Part shown: positions 22,561 to 36,000 of the stretch, piece after piece
Layout of the letters: every line of letters starts with the position of its first letter
Position numbering within the stretch: the first letter of the stretch is position 1
Assembly: GCA_029204225.1 (NCBI GenBank)
Contig: CM055102.1
Coordinates: 18,204,937-18,268,936 of the forward strand
Source: Diphasiastrum complanatum
Taxonomy: Eukaryota; Streptophyta; Lycopodiopsida; Lycopodiales; Lycopodiaceae
Direction of reading: 5' to 3'
DNA: 64,000 nt
Notes under the pieces: generated by a model
What the model saw: the letters and a program-made list of their open reading frames with translations, nothing else
Databases searched by the model: none
Told to the model about the DNA's origin: nothing
Position numbers and translations under genes: made by a program

Positions 22561-22596
22561 TGATAGGTGAGTGTAGCAGCCTTGGTTCACCTATCA
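22561..22596. repeat. Perfect 10-bp inverted repeat (hairpin)
   Basis: TGATAGGTGA (22561-22570) and TCACCTATCA (22587-22596) are separated by 16 nt; one more flanking pair (22560/22597) extends the stem. No U-tract or gene end makes this a terminator. Confidence 0.5.
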
Positions 22597-22666
22597 TGGA
22601 TCGATTCATTCCCAAGGGAAGAGTGCTTCCCTTGTGAAGTTGGCTTGCAAACTCTCATTTTTCTAC

Positions 22667-23324
22667 TGTAACGACCCTCTCTGACCACATAAGCATCCAC
22701 AATAAGGCAAGGGAGGTCCCTTACACCTTTCCCTCTCTCTCCTCTCCAAAGACACAAGAACAAAGCAAAAGCAACTAAGAAATCATACACAATTGCTAAA
22801 CAAGAGAAAGAGAGAGAAGAGAGAGTGAGATGCAAGGATGTTCGGATTATCAAACGGACCTTATCTCCTCCTCCTGATTGAACATGAAAAATGGGTATAA
22901 GAGGTGCCATTTTACAGATGGGGAAGGCCCTTGCCCCTTTCTCATATTGGCTAATTACAATGGCAAAGATCCTAATCCAAGACGTTTAAACTAACACAAA
23001 ATGAATCTAACGATACTAAGAAAGCACGAAGGGCACTCACATGTTTCATATGAGTTCTAATTTGGGCCCTTTTAGCTTTTTTATTAACAACTTGACTTAC
23101 GGCAAGCTAATGTCATTTTAGAGTTTTTAACCCCCTAGTCTTATTCCTAGTTCTACAAGTTCTACAAAACTAATTTGTGTGCTCATTGGATTGGGCTTAT
23201 AGTTGTAGGAAGCCAGTGCCATCGCATAGTATTGCTCTATTTGTATAGTAGGTACTATGGCGAGGCCCACTTGGTAAGCTTAGCCAATAGCACTTTACTG
23301 TCAGGACCCACTGAGTGCCCAACA
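22667..23324 (-). repeat. Probable LTR of a gypsy-related element
   Basis: The plus strand reads TGTAACGACC at 22667 and ends CCCAACA at 23324. It is followed by GTATCCCCCACC, the complement of a polypurine tract, so this would be the 3' LTR of a minus-strand element. The neighbour at 23430-23560 resembles the 3' internal region of the complete gypsy element, supporting the call. Confidence 0.45.
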
Positions 23325-23560
23325 GTATCCCCCACCTAAATAGGTGACAGTCCCATGGCACTTGTGCTTGTTGTGGAAGAAGACTATCGACACATTTATT
23401 GCTGAGGAAGGAGTGCATTAGGAAAAGCATGGATAAAGATCGCTTATGTAAAACCTGAAACTTTATTCAATGATGAGCCTATCTTGAACTCTTCAAGAAG
23501 TGTTTGGGAAGGCTCATGGTGACTAGTACCTAGCTCCTACAAAACACCAACTTGGCACAA
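23325..23560 (-). mobile_element. 3' internal fragment of a gypsy-related element
   Basis: GGATAAAGATCGCTTATG and the following TAAAACCT parallel AGATAAAGTTCACTTACG and TAAAACCT near 53800, which lies between pol and the 3' LTR of the intron 4 gypsy element. No coding domain remains. Confidence 0.4.
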
Positions 23561-24782
23561 ATGAAATGAAAGGCCTATTATAGCCATGTAGTCAAATATG
23601 CATCATATGGAGTCAAAAGTTTCTTGAATATTGAAAAAAAAAAAGTGTTGCATACATGGATGAAACTAGATTATTTATGGATTATCTTTCAGATTAGGTA
23701 GATTTGTTGGCAGTTCTATTGTCATCTAAAAGACTTATTGGCCAAAATTGAGCATGGAAAAAAATTTGTATTTAATATGGCTATGCCAAATAATGGGATA
23801 AAAATGGAAAAAGCAATCTTACCTCAATGATATTGTGGTCACCCTTTTTTTTTTATTGTTATTGATAAATTTGTCGTAATACAACCTCTAGATGAAGATG
23901 TTGTAGCTAGTGTTGTTGTGTGGACAACAAAAAATGTCAAAATGGAAGACAATGATGTTGTCATGACTGAATTCACTACACTTGGGTTAGAACCGAGATT
24001 GAGCAAACAATGCAAAAGGATGAGTTCTTTGAAAATGCACATTTGATATTTAAAATAATAGTCAGCCAATATTTCTATGCCAAAGAAAATATATGATTCT
24101 CACTATATTCTTTGTCCAAGTTGCAAATAAGTAATTTCTGATTATTTTATGTACCAACTACCTAGTTCTTGTTTGAGTTGTTAAAGACTCATTGCTAGCC
24201 ATTTTGCCTACCCTTCGCTTCCAAAAAAGTGATCATAAATTGAGATGTTACTCTTTACATATTTAGTTGATCTATCTTTGGGCATGTACCCTATACTCTA
24301 ATATGGAATGAGTAGGGATGTTTTTGCATCTAGGTTGTGGGGTTATAATTCTTGGAAGGACAATCTAAAAGAATTTTTGGCATTGCCTTGCAAAAGACAC
24401 TACTATGTGTTCAAGTTGGTCAATGGAGTTTCGTAAGTCAATGTATTCAATCATAAGGGGACGTGTGCACAAAAGACCTTTCCCATTGCTAAGAACTCTA
24501 TTGCAAAAATTCAATCTTTCATATGCACCTCCATATGCATGTCGTAAATAACAAAAATTTCATGTCCTCTCTTTTTCTCACATGTATGCCCATGCTTTAC
24601 ACAGACCTTTTTATGCAAGTCATAAATAGCAAGAAGTTCGCATCTCTCTCTTTTTTTCCTGCATGTTTTCTTAAGCACTCAACCTACATGACGCACCAAC
24701 ATCATTATCAACAAGAGTAATAAAATGAAGATTATTTATTTGCATTCATAAAATTCTTTCATATATGTTTTTTAAAGTTATG

Positions 24783-24783
24783 G

Positions 24784-24837
<54 letters not shown>

Positions 24838-24853
24838 GCACGCACGCACACAC
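24783..24853. repeat. Compound microsatellite (TC)n(CA)n(CGCA)n
   Basis: TC run changing to CA then GCAC/GCACGCAC units. Confidence 0.9.
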
Positions 24854-25086
24854 TTTAAAACAAAGTTCAATCCTTGAGATAAGAAAAGGAAATGTTGACA
24901 ATTATGCTTTAGTTCTAAGACAACTAGGATTTGAAAATAGCTAATTACCTTGCATCCAATCTTAAACAATCACAGTTTTAATTCAAGAATTTGTGGGAAT
25001 GACTTTGCTATATACCAAAACATTTTTTGTTTGTTTTGTCAAGTGCTTGTCAAACCATGCAATTTCTTGGCTGAAAGTGCATTGTA

Positions 25087-25141
25087 CTTGGAAAGGCATG
25101 TCAAGGTAGTGGAACTTGGAAAGGCATGTCAAGGTAGTGTT
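25087..25141. repeat. Short tandem duplication
   Basis: TTGGAAAGGCATGTCAAGG followed by TAGTG occurs twice in direct succession (unit about 28 bp). Confidence 0.7.
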
Positions 25142-25787
25142 CCACTATGCACATGCTAGAGGGAAGTTGATCCATAAAGTTGAAACAACTCACGTCTGCA
25201 AAAATGCTATAGTAGATCTAGCACATTGTAATAATCAGTCATCAAATGTGCAGTAACCTTCAAGGGTGTGATTGCCTACCTCTATTCCCCAGAACCATAG
25301 AGAAGATTAGACACAAAGAGCTTCTCTATTGTTGTGCAACATGCCTAGCATTTCACCCAACTCAACTTTAGAAGATGATAGCTCACATAGTTTGCTTAAG
25401 AAGCATGTATCTCAAGCTTGTGCAATCTATGAGCTATGCCAGGGTTTCTTACAGCTCAACCAGGATCTGCAATGCTTTTCCACAAGGTCTCTGTTCTAAG
25501 CCATCTGAGCCTGTCTGTACATGTCTCTTGAGAGTGAAGTTTAACGATGAATTATTATACAAGAAGAGCATACAGTGCCTCTGGACAGGAAAAGGATCTA
25601 GCATGTATATTGGGGAAGAAATCCTCCCACATGTTCCTATTCAATGGAAGATCCCATTTCACAATTGATTTCTGTGCTGCCCAGGATCACAAATGTATTG
25701 TTTAGCATGTCCATCAGATGGACAGATTGTGTAGTGGTACAAAATGGTGAATGTTTCAGGTGGAATTAAAAAAAGTTTGGTCTAAGA

Positions 25788-28700
25788 TCACCAATAATTC
25801 TTGCAAGAGCAAGTACCATCTTTCACATGATGGAAGCGGTTGGCGTCCCTTACAACCATTGCACGCCCAGCAATTTTTGAGATGAACTTCATGGCAGTAT
25901 GACAGTCACCACACACCCTCAGATTTTTGAAAACACGGAGAGGAGCAGGAGGGGCTGTACTCATAAGCCCAAATGCAATGGCCAGCTTCTCACTGTGGAG
26001 ACACAAAGAATTCTCTTTTTCTTTTTCATTCACATCATGTGACACAAATCGTGTATCAGGTACATACCCCAACTTCTTCATATTCCATACCAATCTCTGC
26101 ACCTCTGCACGAATTTCTCTAATTTGCGGATGGTCTTGATCATTTGCAACAAATACATGCAGCTTATTATTGACCTCTATCCAACTACGACCTGGCTCTT
26201 TGAGCACATTCCGCAGCTTTCTCAATTTCTGAACCTTTGCCCTGCTATGCCACTTCCCAGCAGAAGCATAGAGGTTGGATAACAGAACATAGCCCAAGGG
26301 ATTCTCAGGTTCTAGATCCAGAACCAGCTTTCCAATACGATCTCCCATCTCTAGGTTGTCATGGGTTCTGCAAGCACCTAGGAGCCCCATCCATGTGGAC
26401 ACAGTAGGTGAACACCACATTTTGAGAATGAGAAGTTCTGCCTCCTCCAGGTGGCCAGCACGGCCAAGAAGGTCAATCATGCAATTGTGATGCTCAAGTG
26501 TTGATGGAATACCATAAAGTGGAATCATGGATTCAAAATAGTGAAGTCCTTCATCCACTAGGCCTGCATGGTTAAAAGCTGAGAGGAGGCAAAGTAAAGT
26601 GGTGGAATTGATCCGCAAATTTTCTAGACAAATTTTTTCGAAAAGGCTAAGAGCTTCCTTGCCAAGCCCATGCATGGCATATGCGTCGAGCATGGAAGTC
26701 CAAAGGACTACGTCACGTCTCTGTAAACTCTTGAAAACCCTGCGAGCATCTTCAATGCTCCCACACTTGCTGTACATATGAATCAGGCCACTCCCCACAA
26801 AAGGTTCAGACTGAAATCCGAAATCAATAGCCTGTGCATGGGCACGTCTGCCCTCTTTCAATGATGCTATGCTGGAACATGCATTGAGAACAGCCACAAT
26901 AGTGACATAGTCTGGCTTGACATGCTTGTCAAGCATCTGCCGAAATAATGTTATTGCTGTCTCCTCCTCATCGCTCTTTGCATACCCCGTAATCATTGCA
27001 TTCCAAGTAACCACATTAGGAGCATGCATTTTGTCAAAAACTCTGCTTGCATTCTCTAGATCCCCACATTTGCTATACATATCAACCAAGCAGCTCCCAA
27101 TAAAATTGTCCACTTCACATTCACTTTCAAGTACCTGTTTATGAACACGCTGTCCTTCTTCAAGGCATCCTATGCTGGCACAAGCAGTTAGGACGTTCAC
27201 AAACGTGACACTGCTCGGCTCAACCTGTTCTTTTTTCATCTGCTCAAAGAATTCTAATGCATGTCTGCCTTGCTCGCATTTCACATATCCTCCAATCATG
27301 GCATTCCAAGAAATAACATTATGTGTGGGCATACTGTTGAAAACTGTACAAGCATCCTCTATGCTCCCACATTTTCCATACATGTCAACGATGCTATTCC
27401 CAAGAGCAACATCCAAAGGAATGCCAGTTTGCATTAACTGGCAATGGACAAACCTGGCAAATTCTGAGGCTGCAATGCAAGCACACGCATTGAAGGCACC
27501 AAGAAAAGTGACAGTGTTTGGTTCCACTTGTTCTCGCTGCATCTGCCCAAATAATTCCAGTGCCTTCTGCCCATGTTCATTGTTGAGATACCCATGAATG
27601 AGGGCATTCCAAGCAACAACATCAAATTCCACCATATCGTTGAAAACACTGCATGCATCCTCCGTGCTCCCACACTTAGCATACATGTCAATTAAGCAAC
27701 TTGCTACGAAGATGTCGGTATCATATCTTCTTCTGATCACCTGTGCATGAACTATTCTGCCTTCTAGCAGTGCGCCTTGACCAGTACATGCTTTAATAAC
27801 TTGAATGAAAGTAAACTTATCAGGCTTTACACCTTCTGCTTGCATTCTACTGAACTGATGCAGTGCCATGGTATGTAGCCCATCCTTAACGTATCTTCCT
27901 ATGGTCATATTCCAGGAGAAAACGCTATTTTGCAACGTACCCATTTTCATAGCAGCCAATTCTGTTTTCACCCAAGCAGGAGTTGCTCTACCATTAATCC
28001 ATAATGCCTCCTGTGTCTCCTTGTGTTTGAAGTCAGGATACCTTTCAATTGCCTGAGTTGACAAGTCAGAATATTGGTACCACAATAAAAGCCAGTCACT
28101 AGCCAACATGGTAAAAAATCATCCCAATCAGAAAGCTAGTGCTAAGTCTACCTTATCAGATCTGTGATCATACCACTGAGAAGGATCTGAAAAAAACTTT
28201 CTCCAAAGTTGTTCTTTGCTCCTCTGCCCTGCATCAATCAAATAAAGCCAAACATTCACATGTTAATGCATACCACACATGGCATAAACATTCCTACTAA
28301 GATGAGCTGCAGTGTAAAAATTTGCTCTTCCACAAGAATTTTATCACATAGAAAGGAGTAATATGCACAAATTAGCCTAGAATATAATCACAAACCAGAA
28401 TGCACTGGAGCACTTGAAACAATGGCCAACTTTTCTTTCACCCTAGTTGTACTTGACCAACTGTCGACAAACAGAACCTCCTCGATCTCCCGATGCAGGT
28501 TCTTGACACTTCTATGCCTCTAGTAAAAACGCCATATATAACTAATTAGCAAAAATATAAATTAAAACTTGGAATACTAAAACCAGTGGCCAACTCAAAA
28601 AAATCTGAATAAAGCACAAATTGGGTAACATTTCAAGCTACATGGCAGACTTGGCAGCAAACCTTAGAAGCCCAAAACAGAATAGGACAACTTTGACCAT

Positions 28701-29329
28701 TCCTAGCTCAAAACTTGCTATGTAAGAACTGAAATTTCTTACTGTAGCTATTAAATGTCTCACCTTGTAAAACTTGTTGCCCAGCCACTGCAAAGGATCT
28801 GACAAATAGTGCAACTGGTTTACGACTATCTTCTTCTTTAGGCCTGCATGGCAAAAAGCCCGTTGAGGTGAGCCAGTCTGAAAATTTTCCGAACAGCTGA
28901 AATCAATCTGGTCAATTGACATGTGCAGAAAAGAAAAATGGCAGCAGAGCCTACTCTGGTCAATCTATGATGGTCACGAAGCCAATCTAATCAATTCACA
29001 GTAGTTCAAATGCGTTGAGACCTGTACAGAATCTTTGGATGACCCAAACGCCTTAGTCATCAGGCAAAAATACGGAATACCCAAAATGAAGTAGAAAGAC
29101 CTAGCAAGTGAAGGTTGTGATGAGATTTTTCACCTGTGACTTCAGAAAAGCCGAAACCCAACTCTCTTTCCGTTGACGCTGTGCATGAAAATGGCTTTTC
29201 TGGCTTCAATTTCATACTTCTCGCCCTTATAGCAGCCGTGATTGGTTTGCAGCTATCAGTAAGCTGACCATTTTCAGGGCCAACGATTTTGGGCAATAGC
29301 TCCAAGCAAAATGGCTTTGCCCTTTCCAT
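25788..29329 (-). CDS. DYW-type pentatricopeptide repeat (PPR) RNA-editing factor, five exons
   Basis: Family members bind organellar transcripts through the PPR array and, through the DYW domain, deaminate C to U. My model joins exons 29329-29134, 28843-28764, 28519-28396, 28228-28152 and 28052-25788 (913 aa). All junctions are GT-AG and in phase. Exon 1 could hold an organelle transit peptide. Exons 2-5 encode two tryptophan-containing modules (SDPLQW..., [13 protein letters not shown]) each followed by a PDF-like half (..[32 protein letters not shown]). The last exon carries about fifteen P/L/S-type PPR motifs ([19 protein letters not shown]), E motifs, the [11 protein letters not shown] box and a DYW domain with the deaminase signature HSEK and CGDCH. 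The C-terminus is NYW, not DYW. The last exon is certain, the upstream exons likely. An ATG at 28109 also opens the frame but lies in my intron 4. Confidence 0.88.
28152..29329 (-). CDS. Upstream exons 1-4 of the PPR gene
   Basis: Exon 1 29134-29329 (ATG at 29329, donor CAG/GTGAAA, phase 1). Exon 2 28764-28843 (acceptor CATGCAG, donor AAG/GTGAGA). Exon 3 28396-28519 (acceptor ACTAG, donor G/GTTTGT, phase 1). Exon 4 28152-28228 (acceptor GATGCAG, donor AAG/GTAGAC). All four keep the frame into exon 5 at 28052. The paired pattern of a '-SDP.QW-' half followed by a 'PDF/EALW' half, each pair split by a phase-0 intron, argues these are real exons. Exon 1 is the least certain. Confidence 0.65.
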
Positions 29330-31640
29330 TACTGGTTTTTAAAATGTCAGTTCTATTTTCCAAAAACAAAAGACAGCTCAACTTTGCATTCACAGTTAAA
29401 TATTCACCGATGACTAGAGAAAGAAAAACGATCAGGGAGGAATAAGCGTGCAACGCGTATGGAAATTAAGTTGAAAAAGTATGTGCTTTGAATCTCAATG
29501 ACTTTTACAAAAGAGCATCAGAAGCAACAAAAGTCTGGATGGTATACACCACACCAAGCTAAATATAGTGAAGATGGGATTAGAAGAAAGAATATGATCC
29601 AACTCTGCCATCAAGATTCTCGAGCTAGAGCACTTCGCATCAGTAAATCTCAACCCGTGGCTCTCGTCATGGATTAATAATCTGAAAGTAAACCCAAAAG
29701 TTTCACTGCAAGCTTGCAATTATGATTGATTTTGAGTGCTGAGAGGATGATGGGATCAGCTGCCTTTCAGCACACAAGCTCATTTTGCTGATGGGGTTCT
29801 CGAAAGAGAAAAAGAACACTCTTTATTGGGCCTGTCTCATCCTCATACAGGCCCCTCATGCTTAAGGTCAGGCTTGTGCTTTCACATAGGAGGGGACTCA
29901 GTGGAAGAGCCTTAGGCCATTTTCTTAGGGCCATTGTATGTATTTTCTTATTGTTTGCAAAAGTGGTACTTTTCATTGTACTTTCTTTTGTGATGGGTTA
30001 CTCCCTCTCTAGATGTTTTGGCTTTGCTACAAGAATTTGATAATAATTCGTCAATATTTTGGGTCGATCGATGGGTTTAGGAACCTTTGATATTCCCGAG
30101 GCATTGGTCTTATCTGCATACCTTCCATTGCTCTAGCTATGTTTCTAGGGAGTTGGCCCCTTGTTGCCTCTACATTTATTTCTTGGTTTCAGTAACCATC
30201 CTATTCTTCTTGATTCAGAAGCTCATGTGGAAACGGGCAATCTTTCTTTCCATCAACATCTTCGTGCAGCCAAAGACCTCATCCCTCCACCTATGCGAGC
30301 TTCTTTGCCTCCCTTTGAGACTTTGCTCAATCAACAGCGGGCTCATTTTCAAAAATATCTTATGGAGCGGTTCCACTCAATTCTGTATATTAAGCCATTG
30401 GATCGTTCTTAACTTTACCTTTCTTCGTAGTTTTTGTCACACGAATACCCTTCTGATATCCTTCACAAGCAGCTATCATCCAAGTTGTGGTAGGTTGCAG
30501 TAGGAGATGATGCACAACAAGAGAGAGAGATAGAGCAGGAAAGAGAGAAGGCATGAAGAGTGAGATTTAGGTCTATGTAATCTTTCCTTATATAGAAGGG
30601 TCATTACACCTGGATGCACTGAGTGTTTGAAGCTGCTCACCGTCCGATCGTATCCCCATAATGTGCATAGATCATAGTCGGCCAAAGGAAAGCAAGTTTC
30701 TCTCCAACAAGACCATTTAAAAAAAACCTTCAGAAGGGGTCCTATCTCCAAGTTTGGCAAGGTAGAGTATTTTAGTTGGTTCGGTACCATAAGGGAGAAC
30801 CCATAGAACAATACATAGTCTCCACTTTGTTAGCATTATGCAATCCGTTTAATTGCTTATAACATGGAGGTTCGATTGAATTCTTGTAACTAATATGTTT
30901 ACTCATTTTAGCCTACTGATCGTTTGCACCAAGTTACTGACTTTGCATTCACTTATACCTTACTTTGGAGACATGTATGACACTTGAACACAAAGTTCTT
31001 TTTGTTATTACTACTCACGATCATTATTATATGGAGTTAGTGCACTACTCTTTTGAATGTTTCTATCAATTGCTCACTGGGATACGATAATGCAAAGCAT
31101 GGAACCTAGCTCTCTGCTCCACAAGATGTCTAGACTTGCTATATTTTTCAAACGTTCTTTTTCCATTTTATGATCTCCAAAAAAACATACAAGTTGGAAG
31201 AACCATGACATCATCTCAAGTCGACTTATATTCTACTATTTAAATATGAGTTTCCATACCTAAGTGCATTTTGATATTAAGGTAAGGCTACGATTTTTTT
31301 TAAATCAATAAACTCTTAAAACACCACACTTGTCTTTCTATGGAGATGCATATGTTTCTACTCTCTCTCACTTTATCATGCTCATAATTGTTGACATATC
31401 ACGACCAACCTAAATCCCGACCTGTCTTTATGCTATTAGAAGTTAAGCTAAGTGCACATTAAGGTTTGGCTTGGGCACTCTTGAAAGCATGGATTTGCGC
31501 AACAGTCTTAACAATCACATGGATTAGTATGGCATGAATTTGCCCTAATACCGTAATTCAACTATACTAGCCAATTTTAATTGCCTCGAATTTAGCTCAA
31601 GTAGTATATAACGTATTAAAATTACTGGTTTCTGTTTCAA
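29330..31640. other. Intergenic between PPR gene and microsatellite
   Basis: No supported gene. The first few hundred bases would hold the PPR promoter. An open stretch at 30161-30412 has some protein-like text (Pro-rich, PPPMRASLPPFETLL) but no known family. A TATATA-like CTTATATAGAAGG lies near 30588. Confidence 0.35.
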
Positions 31641-31651
31641 AGGGTGTGAAT

Positions 31652-31801
<150 letters not shown>

Positions 31802-32104
31802 GGACGCTTCATTATCAGAAGTTACCACCCTTGATCAAGCTATAAATAAACATATGTGATTTGATGGTCCTAGCCTTTGTTGCCAGCCCAACCATATATG
31901 ACACTTTTCAAAAAGTATTTTCCCACCAATTTTGGCTGAAAGGGAGCTTCCACGATACTTCCTACGGAACCACTATATATAACATGTTCTCGAATGAGTT
32001 TTTTCTACTATACGGTGAGAAGAAGGTTGGAAGATATGTTCACCATAGAGATTGTGCCCTCCCTGGCTTGAAGTCATCTGCTTCTACTTTATGGTATGTG
32101 GTTC

Positions 32105-32940
32105 TGTGTAGCGCAGGCATCCCAAAGGGAGCAGGGAACCACGACTTAACTTCCCAGCCTTCAACTCTTGCCATCCAAACCCACTTGACATACAAGCAGC
32201 CAACTCGCCAACAAAGATCAGACTTAACCAACTTGAAGTTCTGAAACCAACATTGAGATCCAACCTGGCACCATGCCAGATCAGGGGTCCCGATGTGGGT
32301 GACTTTCCTCCGCGCCAACCGCCCGACATACATCAAACTTAACCAACTCGAAGCTTCATTACAAACGAGTAACATCCATTATCAGACTTAACCCACTGAA
32401 AGCTTCGTCACGAGCACTGGAAGCCAACCTGGCGCCACGCCAGACTGGTCAGCCATAAACAGGTAACTTCCACCCAAGCAAGCCATCCAACTCAGCCGAC
32501 ATGTTAGAGCCCGTTCCCCAAGAGCTTAACCCATTCACGTTCATGCCGCTGGCGCCACGGACCGAATGGTCCCGACGGCATACCGCTGGCGTCCCGGGAT
32601 ACGACCCTCAGCTATGTGCCAAATTAAAAAGTTTGAAGCGGCCTTACAACTGGCGCTTTTACCGAACACTGAAACCCAAAAGGTAATCAGAGTCAGTTTG
32701 AGAAAAATCCCACTTAATTGATAAATCTGAGAAGGTTACATTTCAAGTGTGTGACCGACCCTAGTCTCCGGGGCGCTAGCATGCCAAGGCAAGTGCCAGG
32801 ACAACGTTCCGGCAAGGGAGGCTGAGACTTGCTTGGAGCTCGCCCTGAGTCACAACCCGCACTCCCCTATAGTATTGGTGGGATTCGCCACCTCCCCTCA
32901 TACCAAGTACTCTACCCAGGCTGGTAAAGCACGTTTTCTC
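32105..32940 (-). repeat. Diverged LTR related to the intron 4 gypsy element
   Basis: Starts TGTGTAGCGCAGGC...AAAGGG, parallel to TGTTGCGCCGGCGCC...AAAGGG at 52748. Later words match in order: GAAGGTTACATT, GACCG...CTC.GGGGC, ACTCCCCTATAG, GGCTGGTAAAGCACG. The left part carries three imperfect units with CAGACTTAACC(A/C)ACT. The right end of the LTR is missing or too diverged, and no internal coding region adjoins. A truncated or solo LTR. Confidence 0.55.
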
Positions 32941-33019
32941 TCTCTAGGATTTTCTCTCTCTAGAAAGTCATTTTTTCTCTCTAGATTTTATTGTAGTATG
33001 CGTCATATATGGTAGGTTG

Positions 33020-36000
33020 AGACAAAAGCTTCTTAATGACCAATGACCAGTGATGAAGTACTTCTTACCTTATATTCAAACTCCTTATCATAGATATGAA
33101 AGGATGAAAGTTTGGTTTGATAACTACAGTATACAATAGGCTTTACTATCTTTCAAAGGACAATATGAATGTTTGGTGGTTCCATAAGTAACGAAAGGTT
33201 ACATACATACTTTAGAGACGAAGCCATTGTAGTATCATGCTATTATACAAAAGATACAACTCAGACACTGGCACATTCTGATTATAATTAGTATACCTCA
33301 TGCTTTAACCGGTTTGCTATCAAACTTTTGAATGATTGCTATTTCAAAGAGAATACTACTGTGTTCAAGCACTAACAAATAAAACTTGTGCTCTTTGTAG
33401 CATCGAATATTACTACTATCTTTGTTTTCGATTAGGTTCAGTTTCGAACCATAAAGCTATAAGCGTTTGCATAGGTATGCACATTAAACCATTCACTTTA
33501 GACTTATATAAACAATGAGTGGTAGGCTCTCCTTAACGTGCTTATTATCATTTTCACAATATCTGACAATAACGTTATGAACGGTTTAAATCTAAGGAAG
33601 GCAAGAGCACTCGAGGGACTAAACATGGCATCCTCACAAGAAGTCATTGCTATGATCATCCAGGTATGAGTTTTCCGAACAATTTTCAGACTTTGGAAGC
33701 ATCACCTATGCTCAAAAGGTAAGGTGTCTCTTTACAAATATATTCCATTCTAGGAGACTAATAATGATCCTAAATACAGAAATTAGTTGGTTTTTACTCA
33801 GTTCGACTATATCACTTCATAGATAATGAAACTATTCTGCGTATAATGACACCCACATTGTCCCGAAGCAAGGTTTCTCTTCAAATTATCTTGCACAACA
33901 TGGATTTGCGTAAGATAAACGATTCTTACAAAAGGATTAGAATGGCACGGATTTGCCCTAATTCCTTGTAAAAACCATGAGAACCTCACCAATAAGATGA
34001 AGCCTATCTGATACAAGGTCTCAAAAAACTCCAAGTAGATGAAGATTTGTACTCAAGCATCTACAAACCATAAATTGTAGTAGAATAGTATCCACTAGAT
34101 AAATTAAATTCCCCACGAGAAAAATACTTATCTTGTGAGAATGTCTGTGAGATCCATAGGTTCTCAATAATACTAGAGTAAAGAGATTCAAAACATTGAT
34201 CTGAATTCTTACTCAATAAACAGACCAAGACTTAATCGTCACACTTAAGAATCATTACTATTCTTTACAATCCTTTGACAACAATCAAGTATCTATTTAC
34301 GATCCGTCAACCATAAATATTTAGATTCGTATGATTCGTCAATCATAATTTTCTGGAATCCAAAACCATACTTAATTATTTACAAGATACTGGAGTATAT
34401 GTCCCACATATCTCAGGAAAAGTAAGAATCATTCCAAAATCTTTCCACTAAGAAAATACTAGATTTAGAAATATTCTTCAAACAAGATTCTTAAACTGAA
34501 GTGCAAGATTCAAGTTCTATAAACCACTAGTAATCAAAGACTGGACGTATACCAAAATGATAATCATCTTCAACTACAAAAAAACTTTAGATTATTCTCG
34601 GATTCATTATGATTCGTTATCTAATTGAGCTCTTTGGGATACAATCACTAATGAGCTGAGTCCCTTCCTTAACTAAGGAATACTCTATCCCAAGAATACT
34701 GTATATCCAATACACACAATTTTAACTGATGAACCTAAATGATTCACTAATCATGCGTCTTACAAGCAATATAATTCAAAACCATCAGTTCCTGGTGAAT
34801 CCTCATCACACTGATTGTTTTACCAATTAACTTCATCCTAGAGTAATCAACTACTCAAGTTAATTGCCAATGATTCAGAAATCTCAAAATGTCTAGGTGC
34901 AAATCTCAATTATACTAGTATGACACCACATTTAGATCCTCATCCAAACCATTTATAAGTTAATCCATGAATCTCCAATCCAAAGATTTGTTAACTCTAC
35001 AAGTATCTGTCAAAACAATACTTGATCACATGTTTATGTTCACCAACTACGTTAAGTGCACCAAATAACCCTAGTAACCAAGAATACACAGTAGATTCAT
35101 ACAAGATTAATCGTGCACATATGTGAACAGTCTCACTATGACCCAGTACATAAACACATTTTTATCTGGCAGATTCCTCCAAAACCCACATATGTTACTC
35201 ACATATCTCACTAAGATCTTGTAACTCAGCTACAAAATATTTTCTATTTCTCATGAGTAAATAACATATTCAGAAAATCTCTGAGACGAATAAAATTCAT
35301 TCTCAGCAGTTTTCCAATCCAATTTCCCCTAATAGCATAATTTCTTCCACTCAATCAACCCTTTTTAGATCCTGGTACTAAAATTATGATTAGATTGATC
35401 CAATACAAAACTCTCAGACTTAAAATATGATCAAACTTACTTCTATTCCAATCAAAATGGAATTAGTAACCTTTGATATTTCTCTGTACTACTTATAGAT
35501 AATGATTCAAAAATTGAACCTGTTCTATTTCCATATTGTCCACACAATCTCTAGAGAATTCCTCTTATTCGAAAAGTTCCAATTATCTTACTTTGAATCT
35601 ATTCGAAATTCCTTTTAGATCAAATCTCATTTCTATACCACAGCTAGTTCTCTTCCGAAAACTATGCAATCCACATATTCCCAAATAGAGTTTAATCCCA
35701 CTACTTCACCCTTCCTTTTGAAGAAATTATAAATTTCAATAAAAGTTAACCCTTCAAATATTTTTACTCTGAGTGATAGGACTACTATTCCATTGAAATC
35801 CATTTATGCAGCAGAGATATTCTAGGTTTAAGAAATTGAAACATTTTAACTTTAGAATTTATCTAAATTCCAAGTCTATTCACACAAGTAGTAAATTGTA
35901 TGACATAATAGTCTTTCAAGAGGAATTTAATCATGCTAAAAAGAATTCATATAAACAAGTCTGATGTCTTATATTCAAGAAATTACTAAGAAGTAAAGGA

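Larger units (their letters stand above)
23561..25787. other. Intergenic, no gene supported
   Basis: AT-rich. Holds a compound microsatellite at 24783-24853 and a short tandem duplication at 25087-25141. No coding region recognised. Confidence 0.4.

Noticed and set aside
26599-27597. Plus-strand ORFs opposite the PPR gene
   Set aside because: Shadows of the minus-strand PPR array; no independent motifs.
28053-28109. ATG at 28109 as the true PPR start
   Set aside because: An acceptor at 28053 in phase with four upstream exons encoding the rest of the N-terminal module is a better explanation, though use of this ATG cannot be excluded.
30161-30412. Possible gene with a Pro-rich segment
   Set aside because: Only 83 codons, no family recognised, no promoter or splice context.
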